This document shows, one piece after another, positions 7,309-18,111 of a stretch of 64,000 nucleotides of DNA. The position numbers and the translations under genes are program-made. The DNA comes from Sarcomyxa edulis. Taxonomy: Eukaryota > Basidiomycota > Agaricomycetes > Agaricales > Mycenaceae. Positions within the stretch are counted from its first letter, which is position 1; the number at the start of each line of letters is the position of its first letter. The stretch spans positions 558,001 through 622,000 of the forward strand of contig QUOL01000003.1 of NCBI GenBank assembly GCA_009761415.1, read 5' to 3'. The notes beneath the pieces were generated by a model. That model was given only the letters and a program-made list of their open reading frames with translations, ran no database searches and was not told where the DNA came from.

Positions 7309-10300
7309 CTCCCACTCGGGCGAGGCTTCATACCAAGTAGATGAAGGAAGTACGTGTGCTTTTCGCCAGTAAGACCCTTTGTAAGACCATCCGCGGCCAT
7401 TTCGCCAGTCGGAATATAATCCAAGTTGATATGACCGTCCGAAATCGCGAAACGAATGAAGTGGTAACGAAGTTGGATGTGTTTAGTGCGAGGGTGGTCT
7501 CCGGGGTTTTTGGCGAGTGCAATCGCGCCTTGATTGTCACCTAAGAGCTCGGTGGGTTCAGTTTGTTTGAAGCCCAGTTGCTCGAGTAGTTGACGAAGCC
7601 AAATCGCTTCCTGAGCAGCGCGAGTGCAGGCCATGTACTCTGCTTCAGTGGACGAGAGAGCAGGAGAGTTCTGGAGTCTACTGCTCCAGCTAACGGCAGC
7701 TCCACACATCATGAAGACATAGCCCCCCGTAGAACGGCGGGTGTCGACATCTCCAGCCCAATCCGAGTCGGTGTAGCCGAGGATGAGGGACGACATGTCC
7801 TGGTCAGCGTTACCGTCGTAGACGAGGCAGAAGGTCTTGGTGCCGGCGAGATAGCGTAGAACGTGTACGGCCTGATTCCAATGTGCGAGGCCGGGATTCG
7901 AGCTGAATTTGCTCAATGCACCTATTGCAAAGGCAATGTCCGGCCGTGTACCCAGCATTGCGTACATCAGAGTGCCAATGAGGCTCTGATATGGGAACTG
8001 GCGCATCGCAGCCTTCTTCGCGTCGGTTTTGGGACAATCTTCTTTCGAAAGTTTGACCCCTGAACCAAGTGGTGTGATGTGAGTGCGTCCGTCGTCGAAA
8101 CCATAGCGCTCGAGAGACTCTTCGATGTATCGAGTCTGAGAGAGACTGATGGTGCGCGCTGCTCGGTCGTAGTCGATCACAATACCAAGGATCAGCTTGA
8201 CTTTACCTAGGTCTTTGATCTTGAAGCGTTTCCCGAGGAGCGCCTTGTGCTCTGACATGACTTTGCGGTCATTACCAAGGAGAGCCATGTCATCGACGTA
8301 GACTGCAAGGAAACAGACAACATCACCTCGTTTATAGACGTAGATGCAGAAATCGGCATTTATACGAGTATAGCCGTGTTTCTTCAACTCTGCGTCGAGG
8401 AGATCGTTCCAGATTCTGGACGCTTGTCTGAGTCCGTAGATAGAGCGGAGAAGACGTACTATCTTCCCTGCGTTGGGTCCAGAGCCTTCTGGGAGTCGCA
8501 TGTACAACTCTTCCTGTAGTGGACCATTGAGGAAGGCTGTCTCGACGTCCAGGTGGTCGAAGAAGAGCTTCAGGCGGACTGCTAGAGCGCATAGCACGCG
8601 GATCGAGGTGAGTTTTACGACCGGTGCAAACGTTTCGTCGAAGTCGATTCCAGGCATCTGGTAAAAGCCTTTAGCAACGAGACGTACTTTGTAGCGTTCA
8701 ATTGAGCCGTCCGCATGGCGCTTCACTTTGAAGACCAGTTTGGCTCCGATAGCTTTTCTGCCAGGAGGCATGGAGTCGCATTCCACAAAGGTGCCCATAT
8801 TCTTGAGAGAATTGAGCTCTTTGTCGATGGCTTCGTTCCACAGAGGTGCATCGGAACGACGCATAGCCTCGCGGAAGGACTGAGGGTCTTTACCAGATCC
8901 CGCAGCTGATGAAGCAGCGAAAGCGAAAGCAACTTCTGCCAAACCTGCAGTTTCAGCGTTTTCGGCCTCGACGTCGGCCAGATTATCGTCGGGATGGTTG
9001 TCAGCAATGGGAGGTTCCACTGGTGCTGGTGGATCGCCGTATCGTTCAGGTGGACGACGAAGGCGAGGGCCAGTGATCTCAGGAGGAGGTCCCAAACGTT
9101 CAACTTCCGTGCGACGAGTGCGTGGCGGACGAGGGGCCGGAGCTGGTGGTTGTGGAGGTGGAATAGGAATGGGATTCGAGGAAGCTGTGGGATGTAAATC
9201 CTCTTCAGGTTCTGAATCGTGAATGCTAGGAGTAGGAGGGATGTTAGGAATTGACTGGGCGCCAGCTTGGTCGTCTTCCCATGCATCTCCCACTCGAGTG
9301 ATGCCGTCGTAAGCCCTTTCACCGTTCCAGATGATGTCGGAGAGGTCAACTCGCGATTCATCGGGTGAGAGAGGTGGTAAACGTTCATCGAAGATGACGT
9401 CTCGGGATGTGACCATGCATCGTTTCTTGGGATCCCAAAGGCGATATGCCTTGGTGTTAGGAACGTAACCCATCATTACGCACTTGTGAGTTCTCGGGTC
9501 AAGTTTGTGACGTTTCTGTCTTGGAATGTGAGCATATGCTGGGCATCCGAAAGGACGATAGTCAGTTATGCAGGGTTTGACGCCCGACCATGCCTCTTTA
9601 GGAGTGGATTTAGGAAGGTGAGTCACGGGTGAACAATTGTAAAGGTACGCAGCGGTGAGGCAGGCTTCAGCCCAGAAACCGGTAGAGAGGTTCGAATCGA
9701 AAAGCATGGAACGTACGCGTTCGACGATGATTCTGTTGATGACCTCTGCAAGTCCGTTTTGTTCGGGCGTATACGGCGCTGTCTTTTCGTGGATGATACC
9801 CCAGTTGGTGAGGTAGCTTTCGAACTCGTGGGAGGTGTATTCTCCCCCCCCGTCACTGCGAAGGACCTTGATTCGTAAATCGGATTGTTTTTCGACCATT
9901 GCCTTGAACTCCTTGAATTTGAGGTAGGTTTCACTCTTGTGACGTAAGAGGTAGATCCAAAGGTAACGTGTATTATCGTCTATAAATGTGGTAAAGTAGC
10001 GCTTGCCCCCGATGCTGAGAGGTAGCGGGCCACAGACGTCAGAGTGGATGAGGTCCAGCTTGTGTCTGGCCTTTTTATTCGACAGAGGGAATGGGAATCT
10101 ATGTTGTTTACCGTGTATGCACGCCTCGCAAAGCTCTATTCGTCCTTCCACCTTATCAACACCTAGCACCATGCCTTTAGCGACAAGTCGTTTGACGTTA
10201 TCGAAGCCGAGATGGCCTAGGCGACGGTGTAGGACGTTAATGTCAAAGCGGCGGGAAGAACGAGCTAGATTTGCGTACTCCTTGGACAGCATGGGACGCG

Positions 10301-11687
10301 CGCAGAGCCTGTAGAGGCCACTGGAGGTCTTCTTTGCTGTTGCGACGCAGCGCCCGGTCGAAGCTAAGACGAAACAGTCTGAGTTTTTGAAGCGTAACTC
10401 GTGGTTTCGATCTGTGAAGCGAGCGACGGAGAGGAGTGAGGCGGCGAGTCCGGGAACGTATAGAGCATCTGGAATAGCAGCTGGTACAACTGCGTCGGGG
10501 GTGTCCATGAGATATTGGAGGGTCCCCTTGCCAACGGCTTGGATGACGGACGCGTCTCCGAGGTGGATGGTAATCGGCTTCTCGAGAGGGGTGTACGAGT
10601 CATCGCTGAACCATTCGCGGCGTGGGCTGAGGTGTCTCGATGATCCTGAGTCAATGTAAGTCTCCTGGTCCGAAGATTTGGAGAGGAAAGCGACGACGTC
10701 GTTCGCGAGGAAAACGTGGATGGAATCGTCGTGCCTGTGGGTGCTGTTAGACGGGAATTCGTAGTGGATGGAGGCGTAGGCAGCGTTTTCGTCTTCGCTG
10801 TCTGAATCAGACGTGGAAGCGATGTTGGCCTTGGCCTTAGCCTTGCCCTTTCCTTTGTGCTTGCTGCTCCCACTGCCTTCAGCAGCTTTTCGCTTCCTGC
10901 ATTCCTCCTCGGTGTGTCCGACATACCTGCAGTATTTGCATCTGATCTTCTTCGACTTTGAGGTGCCAAGGGCAGGCCTCTTTGAGTGCGAATTTGCGAC
11001 CATTGCAGAATCGGGGTTATCACGATTCTCGATAACGCGTCGGTATTCTTGCATGAGTCGAGTTTCGACGTCAACGGACTTTAGAGGGGATGCGTCGGTA
11101 GCGCCTTGAAGTTGCGCAACGACGAGAGTTTCCCAAGTGGAATCGCGGGGGAGAGACATGAGCATGAGTTGAGCGAGGAATTCGTCGTCAAAAGCTTTGG
11201 TTCCGAGCTTCCGGTTTTCAAGTGAAAAGAACGTGAGGTGCGCGTGCATGTCGCCTTCTACGTACTTTTTCTCGAGCATTCCGACCTTGGTGTAAAATAT
11301 CGCGAGGCCGGTGTTAATAGTTTCGTGCTTCTTCTTGAGAGCGTCCCACACTTCCTTCGCCGTGGTATGACTTTCGACGAATTTGAGTTGTTCGGGTTCA
11401 ATAAGGGAATTGATGGTTCCGATCGCTTTGTCGTTTCGGCGTACAGCCTCGTTGTAATAACGGACGTCTTCCTTGTACTCGCGAGCGAGCTGAATAGCTT
11501 CGGGTGTGGTGCCCGGAGTTGGCTCTGTAGGCCGCGGGAGTAAAATCTCTTCGCCCGTGCAAAAACGCCAGACGCCGAGTTTCATTAGTTCAGCGGTGAC
11601 GCGGGGCGCCCAGGTATGGTAGTTACCGTGCGTGAGTTTCTCGATGCTACGGTACTCGTGGGTAGATGTGGTTTCCCCGGAAGACAT
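7296..11687 (-). CDS. Copia gag-pol polyprotein, 1463 aa
   Basis: Domain order is that of Ty1/copia: Gag from residue 1; CCHC zinc knuckle C250-C253-H258-C263; protease with YIDSGSS (Asp346); integrase HHCC with H487, H492, C520, C523; integrase core D550, D612, E648 (the last two 35 residues apart); a proline-rich spacer about 815-905; reverse transcriptase with AVYVDDM (D1132, D1133); and RNase H with YTDSDWAGD and SSTEAEYMA. Integrase preceding RT separates it from Ty3 elements. There are no internal stops or frameshifts, so Gag and Pol are one translation product. The ATG at 11687 lies 192 bp after the primer site. The stop is inside the 3' LTR. Confidence 0.95.
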   Translation of the reverse strand: MSSGETTSTHEYRSIEKLTHGNYHTWAPRVTAELMKLGVWRFCTGEEILLPRPTEPTPGTTPEAIQLAREYKEDVRYYNEAVRRNDKAIGTINSLIEPEQLKFVESHTTAKEVWDALKKKHETINTGLAIFYTKVGMLEKKYVEGDMHAHLTFFSLENRKLGTKAFDDEFLAQLMLMSLPRDSTWETLVVAQLQGATDASPLKSVDVETRLMQEYRRVIENRDNPDSAMVANSHSKRPALGTSKSKKIRCKYCRYVGHTEEECRKRKAAEGSGSSKHKGKGKAKAKANIASTSDSDSEDENAAYASIHYEFPSNSTHRHDDSIHVFLANDVVAFLSKSSDQETYIDSGSSRHLSPRREWFSDDSYTPLEKPITIHLGDASVIQAVGKGTLQYLMDTPDAVVPAAIPDALYVPGLAASLLSVARFTDRNHELRFKNSDCFVLASTGRCVATAKKTSSGLYRLCARPMLSKEYANLARSSRRFDINVLHRRLGHLGFDNVKRLVAKGMVLGVDKVEGRIELCEACIHGKQHRFPFPLSNKKARHKLDLIHSDVCGPLPLSIGGKRYFTTFIDDNTRYLWIYLLRHKSETYLKFKEFKAMVEKQSDLRIKVLRSDGGGEYTSHEFESYLTNWGIIHEKTAPYTPEQNGLAEVINRIIVERVRSMLFDSNLSTGFWAEACLTAAYLYNCSPVTHLPKSTPKEAWSGVKPCITDYRPFGCPAYAHIPRQKRHKLDPRTHKCVMMGYVPNTKAYRLWDPKKRCMVTSRDVIFDERLPPLSPDESRVDLSDIIWNGERAYDGITRVGDAWEDDQAGAQSIPNIPPTPSIHDSEPEEDLHPTASSNPIPIPPPQPPAPAPRPPRTRRTEVERLGPPPEITGPRLRRPPERYGDPPAPVEPPIADNHPDDNLADVEAENAETAGLAEVAFAFAASSAAGSGKDPQSFREAMRRSDAPLWNEAIDKELNSLKNMGTFVECDSMPPGRKAIGAKLVFKVKRHADGSIERYKVRLVAKGFYQMPGIDFDETFAPVVKLTSIRVLCALAVRLKLFFDHLDVETAFLNGPLQEELYMRLPEGSGPNAGKIVRLLRSIYGLRQASRIWNDLLDAELKKHGYTRINADFCIYVYKRGDVVCFLAVYVDDMALLGNDRKVMSEHKALLGKRFKIKDLGKVKLILGIVIDYDRAARTISLSQTRYIEESLERYGFDDGRTHITPLGSGVKLSKEDCPKTDAKKAAMRQFPYQSLIGTLMYAMLGTRPDIAFAIGALSKFSSNPGLAHWNQAVHVLRYLAGTKTFCLVYDGNADQDMSSLILGYTDSDWAGDVDTRRSTGGYVFMMCGAAVSWSSRLQNSPALSSTEAEYMACTRAAQEAIWLRQLLEQLGFKQTEPTELLGDNQGAIALAKNPGDHPRTKHIQLRYHFIRFAISDGHINLDYIPTGEMAADGLTKGLTGEKHTYFLHLLGMKPRPSGSDKI
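7309..7317 (-). other. Polypurine tract
   Basis: On the - strand GAGTGGGAG directly precedes the 3' LTR. This is the expected place and composition for the plus-strand primer. It lies inside the last codons of gag-pol. Confidence 0.65.
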
Positions 11688-11879
11688 GGTGTGAGAGCGC
11701 GATCAACGAAAGTGATGGTGAGACCGAAATAGCTGTGGGAGCTCGATAGAAGCAGAGGACTGAAGTGAGATGTGTACGAAATGAATGTAGGATGGGTGCA
11801 GTGAATGAGTTCGCGTGTCGTTCGACGAGGATGTGGTTTTCTTCGGAGTTGACGTGGCAATGCTCAGTTCAGGCTGGCA

Positions 11880-11891
11880 GGGCCCATAACC
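11880..11891 (-). other. Primer binding site matching the initiator-tRNA anticodon arm
   Basis: Directly after the 5' LTR the - strand reads GGTTATGGGCCC. The + strand GGGCCCATAACC equals the anticodon stem-loop of initiator methionine tRNA (CAU anticodon). Copia and Ty5 prime on this internal region with a cleaved half tRNA rather than on the CCA end. Confidence 0.75.
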
Positions 11892-12161
11892 TAATAAGAA
11901 TGAATGAACTCAGCGGAACGTTGAGAGAACGTCGCTATATTGACTATACCTAATAAGAATGAATGAACTATAGGTATAGTGAGTAGATAGAAAGAGATAC
12001 GGAGAATCTACTGTACTCACCTCAGCGGAACGTTGAGAGAACGTCGCTGAGGTGTGACCGTGACTGTGAGTAACTAAAGTAACGAAAGTCTGGTGCGCCT
12101 AGCGCAAGGTACGTATGAAAGGAGAGACCGTAAAACTAGGTAATATACTCATATTTTATCA
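11892..12161 (-). repeat. Right LTR (5' LTR of the - strand element)
   Basis: 270 bp, no difference from 7039-7308 by eye. It carries the element promoter, directed leftward. It ends 200 bp before the O-methyltransferase ATG, so it now forms part of the upstream region of that gene. Confidence 0.93.
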
Positions 12162-12166
12162 AACTC
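12162..12166. repeat. Target site duplication, right copy (AACTC)
   Basis: AACTC directly follows the right LTR and matches 7034-7038. Joining the two flanks restores about 337 bp between the F-box and O-methyltransferase start codons. Confidence 0.9.
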
Positions 12167-12361
12167 CAGCTACTGCTCTGTATCATACGTATGCCAGTGC
12201 TCGAGATGCTTTCCTCGTTATACTCATACTCATCTCTAAAGCCACATAGATGCCTTGGATCAAAAGTTGTTCATCACGAATGATTCCAATTATGGACCTG
12301 GTTCTGACGCCGTACGAGGGTTCAACGAGAGAGATGACTTCCTGCTTCTGCATCTTCACAT

Positions 12362-14211
12362 ATGTCATCTTCGACCGTTGCCCCTCTACGAGCTCTCCTC
12401 AAAATTATCGAGGAATCAATAGAAAAGATAGAGGACAGTTGTCGGTCCCGTGGGTTGGACTTTCCTGTCCTCGATGAACCATTTACCCCCGAGAGCGATG
12501 CCGCACGACGCGACCCCATCGTTCAATACGAGGCGCGCTTGATCACAGCCGCCTCCTACCAGTTGATTGCAACTGTGCAGCAGCCACAGACAACCTTATT
12601 CAGTTCTACTTGCTCGGTACGTTTGGTGTAACATCCTTGAGTTCTGTCATCTCACCGTACTACAGTACTATCTCCCTGTATCGCTGCGAGCGGCAGTCGA
12701 AGTAAACGCCGTCGAGATTCTGCGAGAAGCTGGACCCGAGGTAGATACTACTACTCTCATCTTGATACTCGTCTACTTACTGTGCTCATGATGTTAGGGT
12801 CTTCATGTCAAGGATATCGCTAGCAAGACGAATGTTGATCCTGGTAAATTGTGTAAGGAATTGATATTGATATGCTGCTTGAGCACACTGATGTTTGTCG
12901 GACTCACAGCTCGGTTGATGCGATATCTTGCAACAAACCATATATTTAAAGAGATCAGACCTGACGTATACGCAAACAACCGTATTTCGTCCGTTTGTGA
13001 CACCGGTAAATCTGTGCATGAAATCCTCACAAAGTAGGTCCATCTTATGTTCATGAGTTGACCCGTTCTGATGAAGCCAGACCCGAAGAAAAACATGCAT
13101 GTTGGAACGAATGGTATTGCCGCTTTCATAGGCAAATGGTGCGCACTCATGTACCAGCTAGACTAGACCCTGAACTCTTGCATCTCACAGCACCGATGAA
13201 GATTACAAAGGCGCTGGTTTCGTTCTGGAGCACCTCATTGACCCTGTCTCTGCTTTTGAAGATGGACCTGATTATTCCCCGATGATGCGTGCCTTTGGAT
13301 CTGATAAGGGGGTGTGGGAGTGGCTCGAGCAGCCCTCCAACAAGATGCGCTTACAGCGATTTGGAATCGCCATGCACGGCGTGAATAATATGCAACCGCC
13401 CGACGCGATATTGAGAGGTATTCAGATATTCATTCTTCTTCCGGAAAGCCTCCTGACCAAAGGGCCTGTTATCAGGGTTCGACTGGAAATCTTTGCCCAG
13501 CAAGGCTATTGTCGTCGATGTCGGAGGAGGGATTGGCGCGTCAGCCCTATCCCTTGCAAAAGCCTATCCTGAATTGCAATTGATCATTCAGGACCGTCCT
13601 TCCGTCATCGAGCAAGGGAAAAAGGTACTTATACTGTGGTCTCCAGTACGCGTCTACTCAATTTGCACTCCATAGCATTGCGGAGAGATCTTGCCTGACG
13701 CCCTTGATTCTGGACGGGTCAAATATGAAGGTATGTCATCGTCCTTCAATAACATATTCTCAAACTAATCACCATAACATTCCAAGCTCACGATTTCTTC
13801 GAACCTCAGCCTAACAAAGAAGCAAGTGTATTCCTTCTCAAACAAATCGTCCATGATTGGTCCGATCGTTATGCCGCCAAAATTCTCCAACAACTTCGCG
13901 ATGCAGCCACCCCAGAAACGAAACTGATCATCATTGACAGCATCATTCCGTACTCATGCGCAGTCGACGATTCTTCTATTCCAGGATTTGAATACCCACG
14001 AGCGCCTGCGCCGCTTCTGGCGAATCTGGGCGCAGCCAATATACTTCCGTACATTGTCGACATGTCCATGAATCAGCAATTCAATGCTCTAGAGAGAACT
14101 ATCGATCACATGAAGGACTTGTTGGTAAGGGCGGGGTGGCGTTTGGAGCGGGTCTACTCTAGTGATCTCTTGGGCGGTTATCTCCCTCACATCGTTGGTG
14201 TACCAATATAA
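12362..14211 (+). CDS. SAM-dependent O-methyltransferase (frame anomaly at 13081-13138)
   Basis: Exons read 12362-12616, 12666-12740, 12798-12852, 12910-13033, 13081-13138, 13191-13417, 13476-13624, 13676-13730, 13787-14211. The product resembles Agaricomycete plant-type O-methyltransferases: N-terminal dimerisation part, SAM-binding VVDVGGGIG, AHDFF, VFLLKQIVHDWSD with the catalytic-base His, and C-terminal MKDLLVRAGW. The substrate cannot be told. With these exons the sum is 1423 nt, one too many. Exon 5 has PEEKH in one frame and GTNGIAAFIG in another, across CATGCATG, which looks like a 4-nt duplication. Using an earlier donor at 13006 instead restores an open frame of 464 codons but drops part of the conserved segment. 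The copia 5' LTR lies 200 bp upstream. Confidence 0.75.
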
Positions 14212-14567
14212 GTGCTTGATAAGTGCCCAACTTGCTCTTCTGGTTTTTTCCGGCTATGTATGTCCACGCTGTGGCCCTTGAAGAAGGCAAGAAAATACTG
14301 ATGGTACCTAGATAAGAACTACGGACACCTGTCCTGGCCTGACTACTTGTACTGTGTTTATACTAACGCGAAAGACGATACTCAACTTGCCACTTGGCAC
14401 AACTTGGCAGAAGTTGGTTGCGGGGTGGCTATGCCGTTTGTTGTGTACCCACGACATAGCGTTTCAGTGCAAAGTCGACGGTCTATTTATACCCCACACC
14501 TCTTGGAATTCAAGTACTTACCCCGGTCTCCAGTCCATCCTAGACTTGATCTCTGCCAGACTTTCGC
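14212..14567. other. Intergenic region between O-methyltransferase and Zn2Cys6 gene
   Basis: 356 bp between two genes on the same strand. It must hold the end of one transcript and the promoter of the next. TATTTATACC at about 14483-14492 could be a TATA-like element 80 bp before the next ATG. Nothing else recognised. Confidence 0.4.
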
Positions 14568-17500
14568 ATGTCACCCAGCTCTCAAAGCAACGATGAACCG
14601 AATGAACAACCAACGCGGAACAAGAAACGCAGGATACAGGGCGCATGCGATGCGTGCAAACGCAAGAAAAGTACGCTATCTACGGGTTCTGAGTCTGTTC
14701 TTCGATTTGATCTATTTCCTACTTTGTCCTTCAGTCAGATGTATGCAACATACGAGACGTTATATTGAGATATATCTGATGCTCACATGATCAACCTTCA
14801 TAGGTGACAGTGCGAAGATGCCCGGTAATCAATGCACGAACTGTATACTGGCAGAAGTTGAGTGTACCCATATACAAGTGACAAAGGTACGCGCTCAGCT
14901 CAGAAGATTTCAGAGCCTCAACTTGAATCTGAAGCTCTTGAGTCAAGAATCTTGGTCCAGCCAAGGGGTATGTCGTTTGTTGGTGCTTTTCCGTTCAAAT
15001 AACCGAGTCTTGACAAATCTTTCCAAGATACATCGAAAACATGGAACAACGACTTAGGAAAATGGAGGCCCTCTTGCGCAAAGTACGTGTCGAAATGACA
15101 GATGGAGTATCTTTCTCTTTTCTTATCTTTTATAGCTATCACCGGACATTGATCTCTCCAAAGAACTCGACACTCCTATGGAGTCGGAAGGCCCTACTGC
15201 GTCAGGTTCCTCACCGTCGCAAGCAGCGTCCTTGTTTGAATCTTCGTTTCCTTCCACAGCTACGTCGTCCTCCTTCACGCTTACACATCCTAAGCAGCCA
15301 GAGCATGCCCCGGTTCCCAAGGACGATCTTGTGGACTGTGCCTTACCTAGAAACGACGACGACGCTATAAATACTGTCTTGTCCGAAGGGATGAGCAAAA
15401 TGTCCCTGTTCCGGGCTCGTTTCTTGGGAAAGTCTAGCGGTGCAATGTTAATTCAGACAGCTTTGGATCTCAAGGAAGAATTTGTCGGCGTACGAGAAGA
15501 TCCTCGGGTCTCAGGCGTCGGCCTTAGGAGACACGAATTTTGGGAGCCTCACCCAGTAAGTCTATGTTTCATAGTTTTGAGGATTGTAATTCTTGACTCT
15601 CTGTTTCCACAACTTATTCAGTGGGAGTATCCGGAACCACCAACTGCTGATATGCCGCAAACGTTTCCTGATGACACCTTGATGATGACGCTGATCGACT
15701 ACTATTTCAACGAGACGAACTTATACATACCGTTGCTCCATCGACCCACTTTCGAGAGATCCATACGGGATGGTCTACATCTCACTGATAAGATGTTTGG
15801 TGTTACAGTATTGTCAGTTTGTGCAATTGGTTCCTTGTTCTCAGACGATCCCCGTGTTCTGCTCGATGGCATCGATACTCGTCGATCCGCCGGCTGGAAA
15901 TGGTTCAAACAAGTCCGAGTCTTCCAGAAGGCGCTCTACAGACGGCCTTGCATTTATGAATTGCAAAATTATGCTGTAAGCCCATATAATCATTCTTTGT
16001 GGGACATGCTAGTCTCATCATGTGCTCATAGTTATCAGTCATATTCCTTCTCTCTTCTTCCGCACCTCAAGGATCTTGGACAATTGTCGGGATCGCTGTT
16101 CGTCGTTCGCAGGAAGTAGGCGCCCACAGGAAAAAAGTATCGGAAGAGTCTCCGACTGTCGAAAACGAACTATGGAAACGCGCCTTCTGGTCAGCTATCC
16201 ATTTCACTTCAAATGGATCTTTGCATGCACGTTAATCTGTGTTTTAACATCAAACAGGGTGCTTGTCACGCTAGACAGGATGATAAGTTCATTTTTGGGT
16301 CGTCCTTGCGCGATAAGGGATGACGAGTAAGTATCTTCCCGCCGTCCACACGCATTGGTTTAGACAATTCACTATAGCTTTGATTTAGACTATCCGACAG
16401 AGTGCGACGACGAGTATTGGGAGAATCCTGATCCCGAAAAGGCTTTCAAGCAGCCTCCAGGCGTTCCCTCCAAAATCGCCTATTTTAATTCTCTACTCAA
16501 ACTCCAAGAGATAATGGGATATGCTTTAACCACCATTGTTTGTGTTTGCCATACATCCCCTTGATCAATGTCTGACCTGCGATCCCTATCAGTACGCTGT
16601 CAAACGGCCGACTAAATATTCTGGCCACCCGGGGAAATACTCTGACCAGATTGTTATAGCAGAGTTAGACTCGGCAATGAACACCTGGATAGATTCTATT
16701 CCTGAACACCGTACGCTCCTCTTCTTAGCCTTCAGACTCAGACTGTGTCTTGATTAGTTTTCCATGTGGAATGACAGTTCGGCGAGACCCTCATCAGGAG
16801 AACATGGAATTCTTCAACCAGTCATCATCGCTTCACGCAATGTACTATCACCTTCAGATCCTCATTCATAGACCGTTCATCCCGTCTCCTCGTAATCCAT
16901 CGCAGCGTTCATTTCCATCCTTGGCTATATGCACCAATGCAGCTCGATCATGTTGTCATATTATAGACATGCACAGCCGCAGAACAGAGTCGGCACTTCC
17001 GAACATCCAGGTCAGCGAGCCTCAGAATACTCACAACTGATAACAAATTGAACCCTTGCGTATACCTAGATTGCTGCGTTCTCGGCGGGTATCGTGCTTC
17101 TCCTGAATGTATGGAGTGGCAAACGCTCTGGGATATATATCGACCCCACCAGAGAGATTGAGCGTGTGCAGATATGTATGGACTTCCTTCGGAAATCTGA
17201 AGCACGGTAGGTCTTTTTCACCGTCCCTTGTATTCCCGATCTGACATCATCTTGTAGTTGGAGTTCGGCTGGACGATTCTGGTAAAAAAGTCTCGCGTTC
17301 CGTCGTGAAAGTAATGTACTGACTTGCCCATCTTCGTCAGGGATCTCCTAGCTGGACTAGCCACCGCTGGAGACATGCCGTTTCCCATGAAGCCTCCAAC
17401 GAGAAATAAGCGTCAGAGAGATGATGACGGAGCTAATCAGACACATTCTTCGACTACCGAGACTGAAGCATCCACATTGAACCTCCTCAAGGGCAACATT

Positions 17501-18079
17501 ATGGACCTAAACCAACTCCAATCGGATCAGATACTACCATCGAGCAATTACGACGAATTCTTCACCCTGCCAATGTACGGCACTGAACTTGGTCGACTCC
17601 CTGTTTATGGATCCTCCGACAGCAATCCTTCTTCCTCGACATCCAACAAGCAGTGGTACCCAGACCTCTCAGCTCAGACCATGTCCTCTAGCCTATCCCA
17701 CGCTTCTGGGTACTTAGCAAGTAGGAACGAACACCACCCAGACGCTGCTATCCACCCCTCGGATGATTTCATCAATCAATGGAATCAATTGAGTGGCAGT
17801 CTCGCCACCGAGACCAGAAATTATCAAACCGTTGATCCGCAAGCATTATATCCGCCACAGAATCCAATTTCGTTCAATAGCAATGGACCTATAGACCCTA
17901 GTATCTGGGCCAACGTACCGTCGGGGCTTGAGTAAGTTTTGGGGTCATGTCGTTATACGATTGTTATGTCCTAAACATGCCCTCTTCTTAGATTCCAGGA
18001 CTGGGGTGCGTATATAGCCAACCTCAGTGGAAGAAGACACGACCCAATCCCAGGGACATTCCCTGATTCAGGATATTGA
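14568..18079 (+). CDS. Zn2Cys6 fungal-specific transcription factor
   Basis: The zinc cluster is rebuilt only by splicing a 6-nt exon: 14568-14670, 14735-14740, 14804-14886. This gives CDACKRKKIRCDS followed by CTNCILAEVEC, i.e. CX2CX6CX9CX2CX6C. A 20-nt exon (14948-14967) and 15028-15082 then give the linker YIENMEQRLRKMEALL, a coiled-coil dimerisation segment. Further exons (15136-15555, 15622-15975, 16032 onward) encode the fungal-specific regulatory domain, with PLLHRPTFERS, SWTIVGIAVR and LDRMISSFLGRP. The acidic/polar C-terminus continues to 17931, and a last exon 17992-18079 ends FPDSGY. The protein is roughly 800 aa and nuclear by family. It lies downstream of the O-methyltransferase on the same strand, so a role in its control is possible but unproven. 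Confidence 0.88.
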
Positions 18080-18111
18080 CTGTATCAGATAGCCTATATA
18101 ACATCCCATCA

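Larger units (their letters stand above)
7039..12161 (-). mobile_element. Complete Ty1/copia LTR retrotransposon
   Basis: The 5123-bp element is flanked by direct AACTC duplications at 7034-7038 and 12162-12166 and bounded by 270-bp LTRs that look identical base for base. The single 1463-codon gag-pol frame is intact. On the - strand the LTR begins TGATAAAATATG and ends TTCTTATTA. Primer binding site and polypurine tract are at the expected places. Identical LTRs and an intact frame indicate a recent insertion. It split the short region between the F-box gene and the O-methyltransferase. Confidence 0.95.

Noticed and set aside
8723..9388. 221-codon frame inside the copia proline-rich spacer
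   Set aside because: Shadow in another frame of gag-pol.
10364..11074. 236-codon frame inside copia gag
   Set aside because: Shadow of the gag region in another frame; it lacks the zinc knuckle and protease found in the true frame.
12162..18079. A secondary-metabolite cluster formed by the O-methyltransferase and Zn2Cys6 genes
   Set aside because: No backbone enzyme (PKS, NRPS, terpene synthase) or P450 lies nearby in the window, so two neighbouring genes are not enough.
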